Source of the DNA: Jiella soli
GTDB lineage: Bacteria > Pseudomonadota > Alphaproteobacteria > Rhizobiales > Rhizobiaceae
Assembly (NCBI RefSeq): GCF_020615385.1
Contig: NZ_JAJAVB010000032.1
Coordinates: forward strand, 1 to 64,000
Direction: 5' to 3'
Length of the DNA: 64,000 nucleotides
The position numbers were made by a program, and so were the translations under genes. Position 1 is the stretch's first letter, and every line of letters begins with the position of its first letter. Under the pieces are notes generated by a model. It was given only the letters and a program-made list of their open reading frames with translations, ran no database searches and was not told where the DNA came from. Below are positions 51,479-60,885 of this stretch, one piece after another.

Positions 51479-52518
51479 CGATCGCCGACACTGGGCCGGC
51501 CGAGGCGGGCTCGGCGCAGAGCTTTCTCGCCGCGATCGACGGCCGCTATCTCCTCGCCGCGACCCTCCTCATCCTTTACCCATTGGTGGCGAGTAACTTC
51601 TTCATCTTCCAGATCGGCGCCTGGGCGCTGATCCTCGGCCTGATCGCATTGTCCCTGATGGTGCTGGCCGGCTATGGCGGCATGGTCAGCCTCGCGCAGC
51701 TGACGGTGGCGGGTATCGCGGCCTATTGCGTCGCGATCTTCGGCACCAACGAGTCCAATCTTCTCGGCCTCGGCTGGCCGTGGTGGCTGGTGGTCCCGGT
51801 CTCGGTCCTTCTTGCGGCGCTCGCCAGCACGCTGATCGGTCTCCTGGCGGTGAGGACCGAAGGCATCTACACGATCATGATCACACTCGCGATCGGCACG
51901 GCCTTCTTCTACTTCGTCCGCCAGAACTACGACGTCTTCAACGGGTTCAACGGCTTTCACGGCGTGCTGCCGCCGCATGCGTTCGGGGTGAACTGGCGGG
52001 CGCCGGTGCCCTTCTACTATCTCTGCCTCGCCGTCTCGGGCCTGTTCTTCGCCGGGACGGTCTATGCGGAACGTTCCACCTTCGGACTGACGCTGCAGGC
52101 GATCCGCGACAATCCCCGGCGCATGCGCGCGCTGGGCTACAATGTCGCCGCGCACCGGGTCTTCGCCTTCTTCCTGTCCGGCATCATGGCGGGATCGGCG
52201 GGTGTCCTGCTCGTCTGGTTCAACGCCCAGATTTCGCCCGGAACGATCGGCGTCGACGCGGCGATCGACGTTCTCGTGGTCGCGGTCGTCGGCGGCATCG
52301 CCAGCCCGGTCGGGCCCTTCCTCGGTGCGATCCTGTTCGTGCTCCTGGAGAACTTCGCGATCGACCTCGTCGCCAGCGACCGCTTCAATACCGTCATCGG
52401 ACTCGTCTTCCTGATCGTCCTCTTCGTCTCGCCGAAGGGCCTGCTCGGAATTCTGGCGAAGATGCGCGAGGCGGGTTCTGGAACTTCGTCGGGATCCGGT
52501 CGAAGCCGAGGAACCTGA
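51475..52518 (+). CDS. Liv-type ABC permease (LivM family)
   Basis: A 347-residue permease: LMVLAGYGGMVSLAQLTVAGIAAY, DNPRRMRALGYNVAAHRVF and VGGIASPVGPFLGAILF are LivM features. The C-terminal tail is Ser/Gly-rich. Its start overlaps the LivH stop; the SBP gene follows after 41 bases. Confidence 0.93.
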   Translation: MTIADTGPAEAGSAQSFLAAIDGRYLLAATLLILYPLVASNFFIFQIGAWALILGLIALSLMVLAGYGGMVSLAQLTVAGIAAYCVAIFGTNESNLLGLGWPWWLVVPVSVLLAALASTLIGLLAVRTEGIYTIMITLAIGTAFFYFVRQNYDVFNGFNGFHGVLPPHAFGVNWRAPVPFYYLCLAVSGLFFAGTVYAERSTFGLTLQAIRDNPRRMRALGYNVAAHRVFAFFLSGIMAGSAGVLLVWFNAQISPGTIGVDAAIDVLVVAVVGGIASPVGPFLGAILFVLLENFAIDLVASDRFNTVIGLVFLIVLFVSPKGLLGILAKMREAGSGTSSGSGRSRGT

Positions 52519-52559
52519 CGCAACCAGTCCAAAACCATCAACAAAGGGGAGGAAAGCTT

Positions 52560-53813
52560 ATGTTGATCTCGAGACGCATTGTTATGGCCGCGGCGCTCGC
52601 CGCGTCCACCGTCCTGTCGACCGGGGCGTCGCACGCCGCCGACGGCACCATCAAGATGGGTGTCCTGGCGACGCTCGAGGGTGCCTTCACGGTGCTCGGA
52701 GAGGATGCCATGCGCGGCGCCAAGCTTGCGCTGCAGCAGCACGACAACAAGGCCGGCGGCAAGACGATCGAGCTGTCGACCGCCTCGTCCGACGCCTCGC
52801 CGGACAGCGCGGTCAAGGCCGCACGCAAGCTCGTCGAACAGGACGGGGTCGAGGTCCTGATCGGACCGCTCTCCGGGTCTGAGGGCATCGCGGTCAAGGA
52901 CTATTCCAAGACCAAGCCGGAGGTCACCTTCCTCAACGGGTCGTCGGCCGCGCAGGACACGACGCTGTTCGACCCGTCGCCGAACTTCTTCCGCTTCTCG
53001 ACCGACGGCGTCCAGTGGATGGCCGGGCTCGGCGAATACGCCTACAACGAGAAGGGCTACAAGCGTGTCGCGACCGTGGCGGAGGACTACTCCTTCCCCT
53101 ACAGCCAGGTGGAAGGCTTCATGCTGCCCTTCTGCAAGCTCGGCGGCAAGGTCGTCGCCAAGTCCTGGGTGCCGATCGGCAACAAGGACTATTCCTCGGT
53201 CATCGCCTCGCTGCCGGACGATGTCGACGCGATCTACGTCGCGCTCGGCGGTGCCGACGCGGTCAACTTCCTGACCCAATACCAGCAGGCCGGCGGCCAG
53301 GCGCCGCTGATCGGCGGCTCGATCACCGTCGACCAGACCGTGCTGAGCGCCAAGGGCAACCTGAAGGACGCGCTGATCGGCACCATCGCGGCCGGCCCGA
53401 CGGCCGACACCTGGGACGACCCGCGCTGGACGAAGTTCGTCGAGGCCTACAAGGAGGCTTATCCGGACGGCTTCCCGGTCCCCTCGCTCTTCGCCCATGC
53501 CTATTACGTCAACACCGAGGCGGCGCTGCGCGCGCTCGACGAGGTGAATGGCGATCTGTCGGATGGCGGCAAGAAATTCCGCGAGGCGCTGTCCAAGCTC
53601 GAATTCGATACGCCGACCGGGCCGGTGAAGGTCGACAAGAACCGCAACGGCGTCGCCAACATCTTCGTGACCGAAGTGGTCGAGAGCGACGACGGCCACC
53701 TCGTCAACAAGGTCATCAAGGTCGCCGAGAACGTCAACCAGACCCTCGGCGAGCCGGAGGACGAGTTCCTCAAGATCGGTCCGGCGAGCCGCGACAACCC
53801 GGACTGCCAGTAA
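52560..53813 (+). CDS. Branched-chain amino acid-type ABC substrate-binding protein
   Basis: A 417-residue exported SBP: signal peptide RRIVMAAALAASTVLSTGASHA, then IKMGVLATLEGAFTVLGEDAMRGAKLAL, SGSEGIAVKDYSKTKPEVTF, EDYSFPYSQVEGF and FAHAYYVNTEAALRALDEV. ATG 52560 has GGGGAGG at a good distance. Placing the SBP between permeases and ATPases with a strong hairpin after it should raise its expression. Ligand unknown. Confidence 0.92.
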   Translation: MLISRRIVMAAALAASTVLSTGASHAADGTIKMGVLATLEGAFTVLGEDAMRGAKLALQQHDNKAGGKTIELSTASSDASPDSAVKAARKLVEQDGVEVLIGPLSGSEGIAVKDYSKTKPEVTFLNGSSAAQDTTLFDPSPNFFRFSTDGVQWMAGLGEYAYNEKGYKRVATVAEDYSFPYSQVEGFMLPFCKLGGKVVAKSWVPIGNKDYSSVIASLPDDVDAIYVALGGADAVNFLTQYQQAGGQAPLIGGSITVDQTVLSAKGNLKDALIGTIAAGPTADTWDDPRWTKFVEAYKEAYPDGFPVPSLFAHAYYVNTEAALRALDEVNGDLSDGGKKFREALSKLEFDTPTGPVKVDKNRNGVANIFVTEVVESDDGHLVNKVIKVAENVNQTLGEPEDEFLKIGPASRDNPDCQ

Positions 53814-53826
53814 GCGTCCGAACCCA

Positions 53827-53861
53827 GGTCATGGCCCCTGCCGCCGGTCGGGGCCATGACC
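53827..53861. repeat. Perfect 12-bp inverted repeat after the SBP gene
   Basis: GGTCATGGCCCC (53827-53838) and GGGGCCATGACC (53850-53861) are exact complements around an 11-base loop. It is the strongest hairpin in the window. No T run follows, so it likely blocks 3' exonucleases and boosts SBP mRNA rather than ending transcription. Confidence 0.85.
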
Positions 53862-53924
53862 TCCCGAGAGCACGAAACCCGCATCCGCCCGCCGTGACAG
53901 GTCGGGCCCCAAGGAGCAGCGACA

Positions 53925-54707
53925 GTGGCCGAGCCGGCTAGAAATCCCCTGAGCGAGAGCGGCGCGAATGCGCTCGAACTCTTCGGCGTCGGCCGCTCCT
54001 TCGGTGCGCTGACGGCGCTGGCGGACATCCACATGACGGTGCGCGCCGGCGAGCGCCGGGCCGTCCTCGGCTCGAACGGTGCCGGCAAGACGACCCTCTT
54101 CAACACGATTACCGGCGACTTTCCGCCGTCGACGGGCGAGATCCGCTTCTTCGGCGAGGACGTCACCCGCTTTCCGGCGCAGGAGCGCATCCGCCGCGGC
54201 CTGCGCCGGACCTACCAGATCTCGCTGCTCTTCGGCGGCCTCAGCGTCCGCGACAATGTCTATCTCGCCTGCCGCGGCGTCTCGCGGAGCCGTTTCTCGC
54301 TGGTCCGGCCGAAATGGGACGACGCGACGATGGAGCAGGCGGAACGGATCCTGCGCGCGGTCAAGCTCGACGACATCGCCGACACCCTCGTCGGCAACCT
54401 CAGCCATGGCCAGCAGCGCCAGCTGGAGATCGCGCTGGCGCTTGCCGGCGCACCACGCTTCATCCTGTTCGACGAGCCGGCGGCGGGGCTGTCGCCGACC
54501 GAGCGGCGGGACCTCGTGGCGATCCTGTCCTCGCTGCCTGCCCATATCGGCTACATCATCATCGAACACGACCTCGATGTCGCCCTGCGCGTCTCCGAGC
54601 GCGTGACGATGATGCACAACGGCCGGATCTTCAAGGAAGGCACGCCGCAGGAGATCGAGAACGACCCGCAGGTGCAGGAAATCTACCTGGGAGGCGGGCA
54701 TGGCTAG
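53925..54707 (+). CDS. Liv-type ABC ATP-binding protein (LivG family)
   Basis: A 260-residue ATPase: Walker [31 protein letters not shown], signature [16 protein letters not shown], Walker [14 protein letters not shown] and [14 protein letters not shown] 53925 is preceded by AAGGAG. It overlaps the next gene by 8 bases. Confidence 0.93.
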   Translation: MAEPARNPLSESGANALELFGVGRSFGALTALADIHMTVRAGERRAVLGSNGAGKTTLFNTITGDFPPSTGEIRFFGEDVTRFPAQERIRRGLRRTYQISLLFGGLSVRDNVYLACRGVSRSRFSLVRPKWDDATMEQAERILRAVKLDDIADTLVGNLSHGQQRQLEIALALAGAPRFILFDEPAAGLSPTERRDLVAILSSLPAHIGYIIIEHDLDVALRVSERVTMMHNGRIFKEGTPQEIENDPQVQEIYLGGGHG

Positions 54708-56940
54708 GGACAGCGGCAGGTCGGCGCTGAAGATCCAGGGCCTCGACGTCTATTACGGTCAGTCGCATGCGATCCAGGGCATCGACCTGACCCTCGACCA
54801 CGGCGTCTATTCCGTCGTCGGGCGCAACGGCATGGGCAAGACGACGCTCTGCAACACGATCACCGGCCTCAAGCGCGCGAACGGTGGGCAGATCCTTCTC
54901 GGCGGCCGCTCGATCACGCGGCTGGAGCCGCACCAGATCTCGCGCCTCGGCGTCGGCTACGTCCCGCAGGGGCGCCGCGTCTGGCGCAGCCTGTCGGTAG
55001 ACGAGCATCTGAAGCTCGCCTTTCGCGGCGGCGCCGAGGCGCAATGGACGGTCGACCGCGTCTACCAGACCTTCCCCCGGCTCGCCGAGCGGCGCACCAA
55101 TGGTGGCGGCCAGCTCTCCGGCGGCGAGCAGCAGATGCTGGCGATCTCGCGGGCCCTGCTCGGCAACCCGAAGCTCCTCGTCATGGACGAGCCGACCGAG
55201 GGCCTCGCCCCGGTCATCGTCGACCAGGTCGCGGAAATGCTGAGAACGCTCGGCGAGGAGGGCGAGATCGCCGTCCTCCTGATCGAGCAGAATATCGGAG
55301 TCGCGACCAGCGTGGCGGACAAGGTCGCGATCATGGTCAACGGCCGGATCAACCGGATCATGCCGGCGGCCGAACTTGCCGCCGACCGCGACCTGCAGCA
55401 GCGCCTGCTCGGCGTCGGCCGGCATTCCGATGAGCCGGAGGAGGATCCGACTCCCGAAACTTCCAGCGAGACGGAAAGCCGCGTCGCGGAAGTCTACCGG
55501 ATCATCCGGCCGGGCGAGGAGGGCGCGTCGCAGCCCTCGCCCCGCGGCGAGGGCGGCTATCGCCGCAGCCTGCGTTCCGTGCCCAACCGCTGGTCCCTGA
55601 GCGATGCCCAGATCGGACGCGGCGGCGTCCGGCAACGGCCACAAGCGGCGGAAAAGGATGAGGCCGAGGCAGCCTCGACGATCTTCGAGATGCCGCGGAT
55701 CGACCGCGCCTCGCGCACGGCGCTCGTCGTCGGCACCTTCGATACCAAGGGCAGGGAGCTGACCTTTCTGCGCGACCAGCTCCGCGCCGTCGGCGTCAGG
55801 ACGCGGACGGTCGATCTGTCGACATCGCAGAAGCCATCCACGGCCGATGTCCGCGCGCAGGAGATCGCGAGTTTCCATCCGCGCGGCTCAAGCGCCGTCT
55901 TCGGAGAGGATCGCGGCCGCTCGGTGGAAGCCATGGCGGAAGCCTTTTCGCGCTGGATCGTCCGCGAGCGCGATATCGCGGCGATCATCTCGGCCGGCGG
56001 ATCGGGCGGCACCTCGCTGGCGACGGCCGGCATGCGGCGGCTGCCGGTCGGCATCCCGAAGCTGATGGTCTCGACGGTCGCGTCGGGCGATGTCGGCCGC
56101 TATGTCGGGCCGTCCGACATCCTGATGATGCACTCGGTCGCCGACGTGCAGGGGCTCAACTCGATCACGGAGACGATCCTCTCAAACGCGGCGCATGCGC
56201 TCGCCGGCATGCTGGCCAAGCGGCCGAGCGCCCGCGACGCCGCTCGTGCGGCGGTGGAGAAACGCCCGGCGGTCGGGCTGACAATGTTCGGCGTGACGAC
56301 GCCTTGCGTCCAGGCAGTGCAGCGCGAGCTCCAGGGCGAGTTCGATACGCTGGTGTTCCACGCCACCGGCACCGGCGGCCGCTCGATGGAGGCGCTCGCC
56401 GATTCCGGCCTGCTCGCCGCCGTGCTCGACCTGACCACGACCGAGGTTCCGGACATGCTGGTCGGCGGCGTCTTCGCGGCGACCGAGGATCGGTTCGGCG
56501 CGATCATCCGCAAGGGACTTCCCTATGTCGGCTCCTGCGGCGCCCTCGACATGGTGAATTTCGGCCCGCGCGACACCGTGCCGAAGACGTTCGACGGCCG
56601 GAAATTCGTCATCCACAATCCGAACGTGACGCTGATGCGCACGACGCGCGAGGAAAACCGCGCGATCGGCGAGTGGATCGCCGGCCGGCTCAACGAGATG
56701 CAGGGGCCGGTCCGCTTCCTCATTCCCGAGGGCGGGGTCTCGATGCTCGACGCTCCCGGCCAGCCCTTCCACGACCCGGACGCCGACCGGGCGCTATTCG
56801 AGGCGCTGGAGCAAGGGGTCCGCCAGACGCCGCAGCGCCGCCTCGTCCGGGTCTCCGCCAACATCAACGATCCCGCTTTCGTCGACGCCGTGCTCTCGGA
56901 GTTCCGGGCGATCGCCGCACCCATAGCCAAGAGGGCCTGA
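54700..56940 (+). CDS. LivF-type ABC ATPase fused to a Tm-1-like (UPF0261) domain
   Basis: A 746-residue two-part protein. Residues about 8-240 are a complete LivF ATPase: Walker [52 protein letters not shown]. Residues 245-340 are a Ser/Glu/Arg-rich linker. Residues about 345-745 are a full UPF0261/Tm-1-like ATP-binding domain: [95 protein letters not shown]. There is no stop or shift between the parts. The fusion ties a nucleotide-binding domain of unknown role to the importer. Confidence 0.93.
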   Translation: MARDSGRSALKIQGLDVYYGQSHAIQGIDLTLDHGVYSVVGRNGMGKTTLCNTITGLKRANGGQILLGGRSITRLEPHQISRLGVGYVPQGRRVWRSLSVDEHLKLAFRGGAEAQWTVDRVYQTFPRLAERRTNGGGQLSGGEQQMLAISRALLGNPKLLVMDEPTEGLAPVIVDQVAEMLRTLGEEGEIAVLLIEQNIGVATSVADKVAIMVNGRINRIMPAAELAADRDLQQRLLGVGRHSDEPEEDPTPETSSETESRVAEVYRIIRPGEEGASQPSPRGEGGYRRSLRSVPNRWSLSDAQIGRGGVRQRPQAAEKDEAEAASTIFEMPRIDRASRTALVVGTFDTKGRELTFLRDQLRAVGVRTRTVDLSTSQKPSTADVRAQEIASFHPRGSSAVFGEDRGRSVEAMAEAFSRWIVRERDIAAIISAGGSGGTSLATAGMRRLPVGIPKLMVSTVASGDVGRYVGPSDILMMHSVADVQGLNSITETILSNAAHALAGMLAKRPSARDAARAAVEKRPAVGLTMFGVTTPCVQAVQRELQGEFDTLVFHATGTGGRSMEALADSGLLAAVLDLTTTEVPDMLVGGVFAATEDRFGAIIRKGLPYVGSCGALDMVNFGPRDTVPKTFDGRKFVIHNPNVTLMRTTREENRAIGEWIAGRLNEMQGPVRFLIPEGGVSMLDAPGQPFHDPDADRALFEALEQGVRQTPQRRLVRVSANINDPAFVDAVLSEFRAIAAPIAKRA

Positions 56941-56945
56941 GCCGC

Positions 56946-57779
56946 ATGCCGCGTTTCGAACGAACCGATCTCGTGGACAAGTTCCGGGGCATGGCCCGCC
57001 GGGGCGAGATGATCATCGGCGGCGGTGCCGGCACAGGCCTTTCGGCAAAGTGCGAGGAGGCCGGCGGCATCGACCTCATCGTCATCTACAATTCCGGCCG
57101 CTACCGCATGGCCGGGCGCGGCTCGCTCGCCGGGCTTCTGGCCTATGGCAACGCCAACGAGATCGTCATGGAGATGGCCTCGGAGGTCCTGCCGGTCGTC
57201 AGGAACACGCCGGTGCTCGCAGGGGTCAACGGCACCGACCCGTTCGTGAACTTCGATTTCTTCCTCGACCGGGTGAAGGCGGCCGGTTTCTCCGGCATCC
57301 AGAACTTCCCGACGGTCGGCCTGATCGACGGCACCTTCCGGGCCAATCTCGAAGAGACCGGCATGTCCTATGCCCTGGAGGTCGATCTCGTCGCCAAGGC
57401 GCGGGAGAAGGGCCTCTTCACCACGCCCTACGTCTTCTCGGAAGGCGATGCGGAAGCGATGGCGAAGGCCGGCGCCGACATCGTGGTCTGCCATCTCGGG
57501 CTGACCACCGGCGGCGCGATCGGGGCACAGACGGCGCTGAAGCTTGAGGACTGTCCGGCGCTGGTCGATGCCTGGGCCGAGGCCGCGCTGGCGGTCGACC
57601 CGGACATTGTCGTGCTCGTCCATGGCGGCCCGGTCTCCGAGCCGGCCGACGCCGAATACATTATGAACAATACGAAAAACTGCCACGGCTTCTACGGCGC
57701 CTCCTCTATGGAGCGCCTGCCGGTGGAGACGGCGCTCACCGAGCGCACCAGGGCATTCAAGGCCATCCGCAAGAGCTGA
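56946..57779 (+). CDS. TIM-barrel protein, phosphoenolpyruvate hydrolase-like (Tm-1 partner)
   Basis: A 277-residue single TIM barrel of the PEP_hydrolase/TIM-barrel signal-transduction family: [70 protein letters not shown] and [14 protein letters not shown]. In plant Tm-1 the same barrel is the C-terminal half of a UPF0261 protein; here the two halves are adjacent genes 5 bases apart. The chemistry is not established. Possibly it processes the imported compound. Confidence 0.9.
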   Translation: MPRFERTDLVDKFRGMARRGEMIIGGGAGTGLSAKCEEAGGIDLIVIYNSGRYRMAGRGSLAGLLAYGNANEIVMEMASEVLPVVRNTPVLAGVNGTDPFVNFDFFLDRVKAAGFSGIQNFPTVGLIDGTFRANLEETGMSYALEVDLVAKAREKGLFTTPYVFSEGDAEAMAKAGADIVVCHLGLTTGGAIGAQTALKLEDCPALVDAWAEAALAVDPDIVVLVHGGPVSEPADAEYIMNNTKNCHGFYGASSMERLPVETALTERTRAFKAIRKS

Positions 57780-57843
57780 ACGAAACGGACTTCCGGCGCC
57801 GCGGCCAAGGCCGGGCGCGGGATCGGAAGTGGGAGGATTGAAA

Positions 57844-60414
57844 ATGGGCGCTGATATCGTCGGAGCCGTCATCTTGTGGCTCATCGTCGTCGCGGTCGTC
57901 GTCGTGATCGCGGTCTACCTCTTGCGCTGGCTCTATCGCCGCTCGACCAAGGAGCGGGCCTTCGTGCGCACCGGCTTCGGCGGCGAGAAGGTGGTCATCA
58001 ATGGCGGCGCCTTCGTCATTCCGGTGCTGCACGAGGTGACGCCGGTCAACATGAACGTCGCGCGCATCGAGGTGCGGCGCGGCGAGGAGACGGCGCTGAT
58101 CACCCGCGACCGCATGCGGATCGACCTCATCGCCGAGTTCTTCCTGCGTGTGCAGCCGAGCCGGGAGGCGGTCTCGCTCGCCGCCCAGACGCTCGGTAGC
58201 CGGGCGATGGAGCCGGCCGGCATCCGCGATCTCTTCGAGGGCAAGTTCGCGTCCTCGCTGCGTGCCGCCGCCGCGGAGATGACGATCGAGGAGGTGCACG
58301 AGAACCGCAGCCGCTTCATGGGCCGCGTGCGCGAACTCGCCTCAGAGGCGCTCGCCCAGAACGGACTGGAGATCGAGAGCGTCGCGCTGGTCGATCTCGA
58401 CCAGACCAGCCTCGACTTCTTCGATCCGTCCAACGCCTTCGACGCCCAGGGCCTGACGCAGCTCACCGAGCAGATCGAGATGCGCCGCAAGATGCGCAAT
58501 CAGATCGAGCAGGAGACGATGATCGCGATCCGCGACCAGAACCTTCTCTCCGAGCGGCGCACGCTCGAGATCGAGCGCGAGAGCGAATATGCGCGCCTGG
58601 AACAGGAGCGCGAGATCGAGGTGCGCCGGGCGCTGCAGCGCTCCGAACTGGTGCGTGAGCGGGCGCTGCGCGAGCAGGAGGGCCAGCAGGCCCAGCTCGT
58701 CGCGACCGAGGCCACCGAGAAGAGCCGGCTCGCCCAGGAGCGCGCGCTGGCCGAAAACCGGATCGCCAACGAGGAGGAGATCCAGCGCCGCGAGATCGCC
58801 CGCCGCCGGTCTCTCGAAGAGATCGAAATCCGCTCGCGTGAGGAGACCGAACGCGAGCAGATCGCCCTCGACCTCGCCTTGGAGCGCGAGCGCATCAACC
58901 GCCAGCGCGAGCAGGAGGAGCTGGAGGTCGCGCGCAGCCGGGCGATCGCCCTGGCCGAGCGCGAACGCGAGATCGCTCTGTCGCAGAAGGCCGTGGAAGT
59001 CGCCCGGGCCGAGGCGACGAAGCGCCAGGCCGACATCGACAACGAGCTCGAACTCGAACGCCGGCGCCTTGCCCGCGACCGCGACATCGATGCCGCGAGG
59101 GTCGAGCGGGAGCGTGCGCTGGAAGCCATGGAGATCGAGAAGCGGCAAGCCTTCGAATCGGCAGAGATCGCCGCGCGGCTTGCCGTGGAGCGCGCCCGCA
59201 TCCAGTCCGAGGAGGAGGTCCGCCGCGCCGAGATCAAGGTCGAGCTGACGCTGCAGTCCGAGCGCATCCGCCGCCAGCAGGAGGAAGAGGCGCTGGAGGT
59301 CGCGCGGAGCCGAGCGCTCGCACTCGCCGAGCGCGAGCGCGAGATCGCGCTGGCCGAAAAGGCGCTGGAGGTCATCGAGGCCGAACAGGCGCGCGAACGC
59401 GCCTCGGTCATCTCCAAGGCCGATCTCGACCGCGAGCGCATGGTGGCGCAGCGCCGCCTCGACGAGGCGCGGCTGGAGCGCGAGCGGGCGCTCGAAGCGC
59501 TCGAGATCGCCAAGCGGCAGGCCTTCGAGGAAGCCGAGATCGCGGCCGGCGAGGAGGTCGAGCGGGCCCGCATCGCCACCGAGCGCGGCATCAACGAGGC
59601 CCGCGTCACCCGCGACCGGGACCTCAGGAAGCTCGAGGTCGACAAGGACCGGGCGATCGAGATCGCGGAGATGGAGCGTGCCATCGCCGTCGCGTCGAAG
59701 TCGCTGGAACGGTCGCAGGCGATCGCCGAGGCCGAAAATGCACGGGCCGGCGCGATCATCGCCGAGGAGCGCACCTTCACGGCACGCGAGCGCGAGATCG
59801 CCGAGCGGCGGAAGGCAATCGAGCTGATCACCGCATCGCGCGAGGCCGAGCGCGAGCGCGTGCGTCTGATCGCCAAGGCCGAGACCGAGAAGGATGCCGC
59901 CGGCAGCTTCGGCGAGGCCGAGCGCATGAAGGCCAAGGCCGAAGCCGATGCGGAAGGCATCCGCCTGGAGGCCGCGGCCAAGCGCATGAAGGTCGAGGCC
60001 GATGGTCAGCGCCAGGCGAACGAGGCCGACAACATCCTCACCGAGGCCGCGCGCGCGTCGCGGACGCGCTCCAAGCTGCTCGACAAGCTGGAGGGCATCG
60101 TGCGCGAGAGCGTCAAGCCGATGGAGAAGATCGAAGGCATCAACATCCTGCATGTCGACGGCATGCATGGGGGAGACGGCGAGCGGAAGAACGTCACCGA
60201 CGAGGTGATCGATTCCGCGCTGCGCTACCGCGTCCAGGCGCCGATGATCGACAAGCTGATGAAGGAGGTTGGCATCGAGGGTGGTTCGATCGGCAGGATG
60301 ACTGACGTCCTGCGCGACGCCAAGGACATCGACACGCTGGTGCGCAACAAGGAGAAGGGCAAGATCGCCAATGGCAGCGGTTCGCACCACGACGACGACG
60401 ACCGGGATCGCTGA
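57844..60414 (+). CDS. Flotillin/YqiK-like SPFH-domain protein with very long coiled coil
   Basis: An 856-residue protein. One N-terminal membrane helix (VILWLIVVAVVVVIAVYLL), SPFH domain about 35-205 (GGAFVIPVLHEVTPVNM, RMRIDLIAEFFLRV), then about 500 residues of charged coiled coil rich in Glu-Arg-Glu, and a C-terminal flotillin tail (LLDKLEGIVRESVKPMEKI, GSIGRMTDVLRD). Flotillins organise membrane microdomains. The coil holds a tandem 124-residue duplication (58921-59664), making it longer than standard YqiK. GGGAGG lies before ATG 57844. Placed in an importer operon, it may cluster the transporter and enzymes. Confidence 0.92.
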   Translation: MGADIVGAVILWLIVVAVVVVIAVYLLRWLYRRSTKERAFVRTGFGGEKVVINGGAFVIPVLHEVTPVNMNVARIEVRRGEETALITRDRMRIDLIAEFFLRVQPSREAVSLAAQTLGSRAMEPAGIRDLFEGKFASSLRAAAAEMTIEEVHENRSRFMGRVRELASEALAQNGLEIESVALVDLDQTSLDFFDPSNAFDAQGLTQLTEQIEMRRKMRNQIEQETMIAIRDQNLLSERRTLEIERESEYARLEQEREIEVRRALQRSELVRERALREQEGQQAQLVATEATEKSRLAQERALAENRIANEEEIQRREIARRRSLEEIEIRSREETEREQIALDLALERERINRQREQEELEVARSRAIALAEREREIALSQKAVEVARAEATKRQADIDNELELERRRLARDRDIDAARVERERALEAMEIEKRQAFESAEIAARLAVERARIQSEEEVRRAEIKVELTLQSERIRRQQEEEALEVARSRALALAEREREIALAEKALEVIEAEQARERASVISKADLDRERMVAQRRLDEARLERERALEALEIAKRQAFEEAEIAAGEEVERARIATERGINEARVTRDRDLRKLEVDKDRAIEIAEMERAIAVASKSLERSQAIAEAENARAGAIIAEERTFTAREREIAERRKAIELITASREAERERVRLIAKAETEKDAAGSFGEAERMKAKAEADAEGIRLEAAAKRMKVEADGQRQANEADNILTEAARASRTRSKLLDKLEGIVRESVKPMEKIEGINILHVDGMHGGDGERKNVTDEVIDSALRYRVQAPMIDKLMKEVGIEGGSIGRMTDVLRDAKDIDTLVRNKEKGKIANGSGSHHDDDDRDR
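58921..59664 (+). repeat. 372-base tandem duplication inside the flotillin gene
   Basis: The segment beginning LEVARSRAIALAEREREIAL at 58921 recurs as LEVARSRALALAEREREIAL at 59293, exactly 372 bases (124 codons) later. ERERALEAMEIEKRQAFESA and ERERALEALEIAKRQAFEEA repeat with the same spacing. The copies have drifted at silent and some coding positions, so it is an old in-frame duplication that kept the coil register. Confidence 0.8.
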
Positions 60415-60423
60415 GGAGACATA

Positions 60424-60861
60424 ATGGCCAAGGTCTTCGTCTCGACCGTGATCGACGCGCCCGCCGGGCGCGTCTGGTCTGAAATCCGCGACTTCAACGG
60501 TCTTCCCGGCTGGACGCCCTTCGTCGCCGACAGCCGGATCGAGCAGAACCAGCCCTCCGACAGGATCGGCTGCATCCGCAACTTCACCCTCAAGGACGGC
60601 GGCAGGATCCGCGAGCGCCTGCTCGGCCTGTCCGACTACGACCTCTCCTGCACCTACGAGATCCTGGAAAGCCCGATGGGCGTGACCGATTACGTGGCCC
60701 AGCTGAAGCTCGCACCGATCACCGATGGCGACCGGTGCTTTGCCGAGTGGAGCGCGGAGTTCGGCTGTGCGCCGGAACGGGAAGCGGAACTCGTCGGCCA
60801 TATCGGCCGGGACGTCTTCCTTGCTGCGCTGACGGCGCTCAAGGGCCGGTTTTCCCGGTGA
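60424..60861 (+). CDS. SRPBCC (START/Bet v1-like) family protein
   Basis: A 145-residue SRPBCC protein: VIDAPAGRVWSEIRDFNGLPGWTPFV, RIGCIRNFTLKDGGRIRERLLGLSD, and the long C-terminal helix (HIGRDVFLAALTALKGRF). These domains form a hydrophobic pocket for lipids or aromatic ligands. It lies 9 bases after the flotillin gene and is similar to the N-terminus of the next gene product. Confidence 0.9.
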   Translation: MAKVFVSTVIDAPAGRVWSEIRDFNGLPGWTPFVADSRIEQNQPSDRIGCIRNFTLKDGGRIRERLLGLSDYDLSCTYEILESPMGVTDYVAQLKLAPITDGDRCFAEWSAEFGCAPEREAELVGHIGRDVFLAALTALKGRFSR

Positions 60862-60885
60862 GCCAGGGACGATGAAGACACCGCA

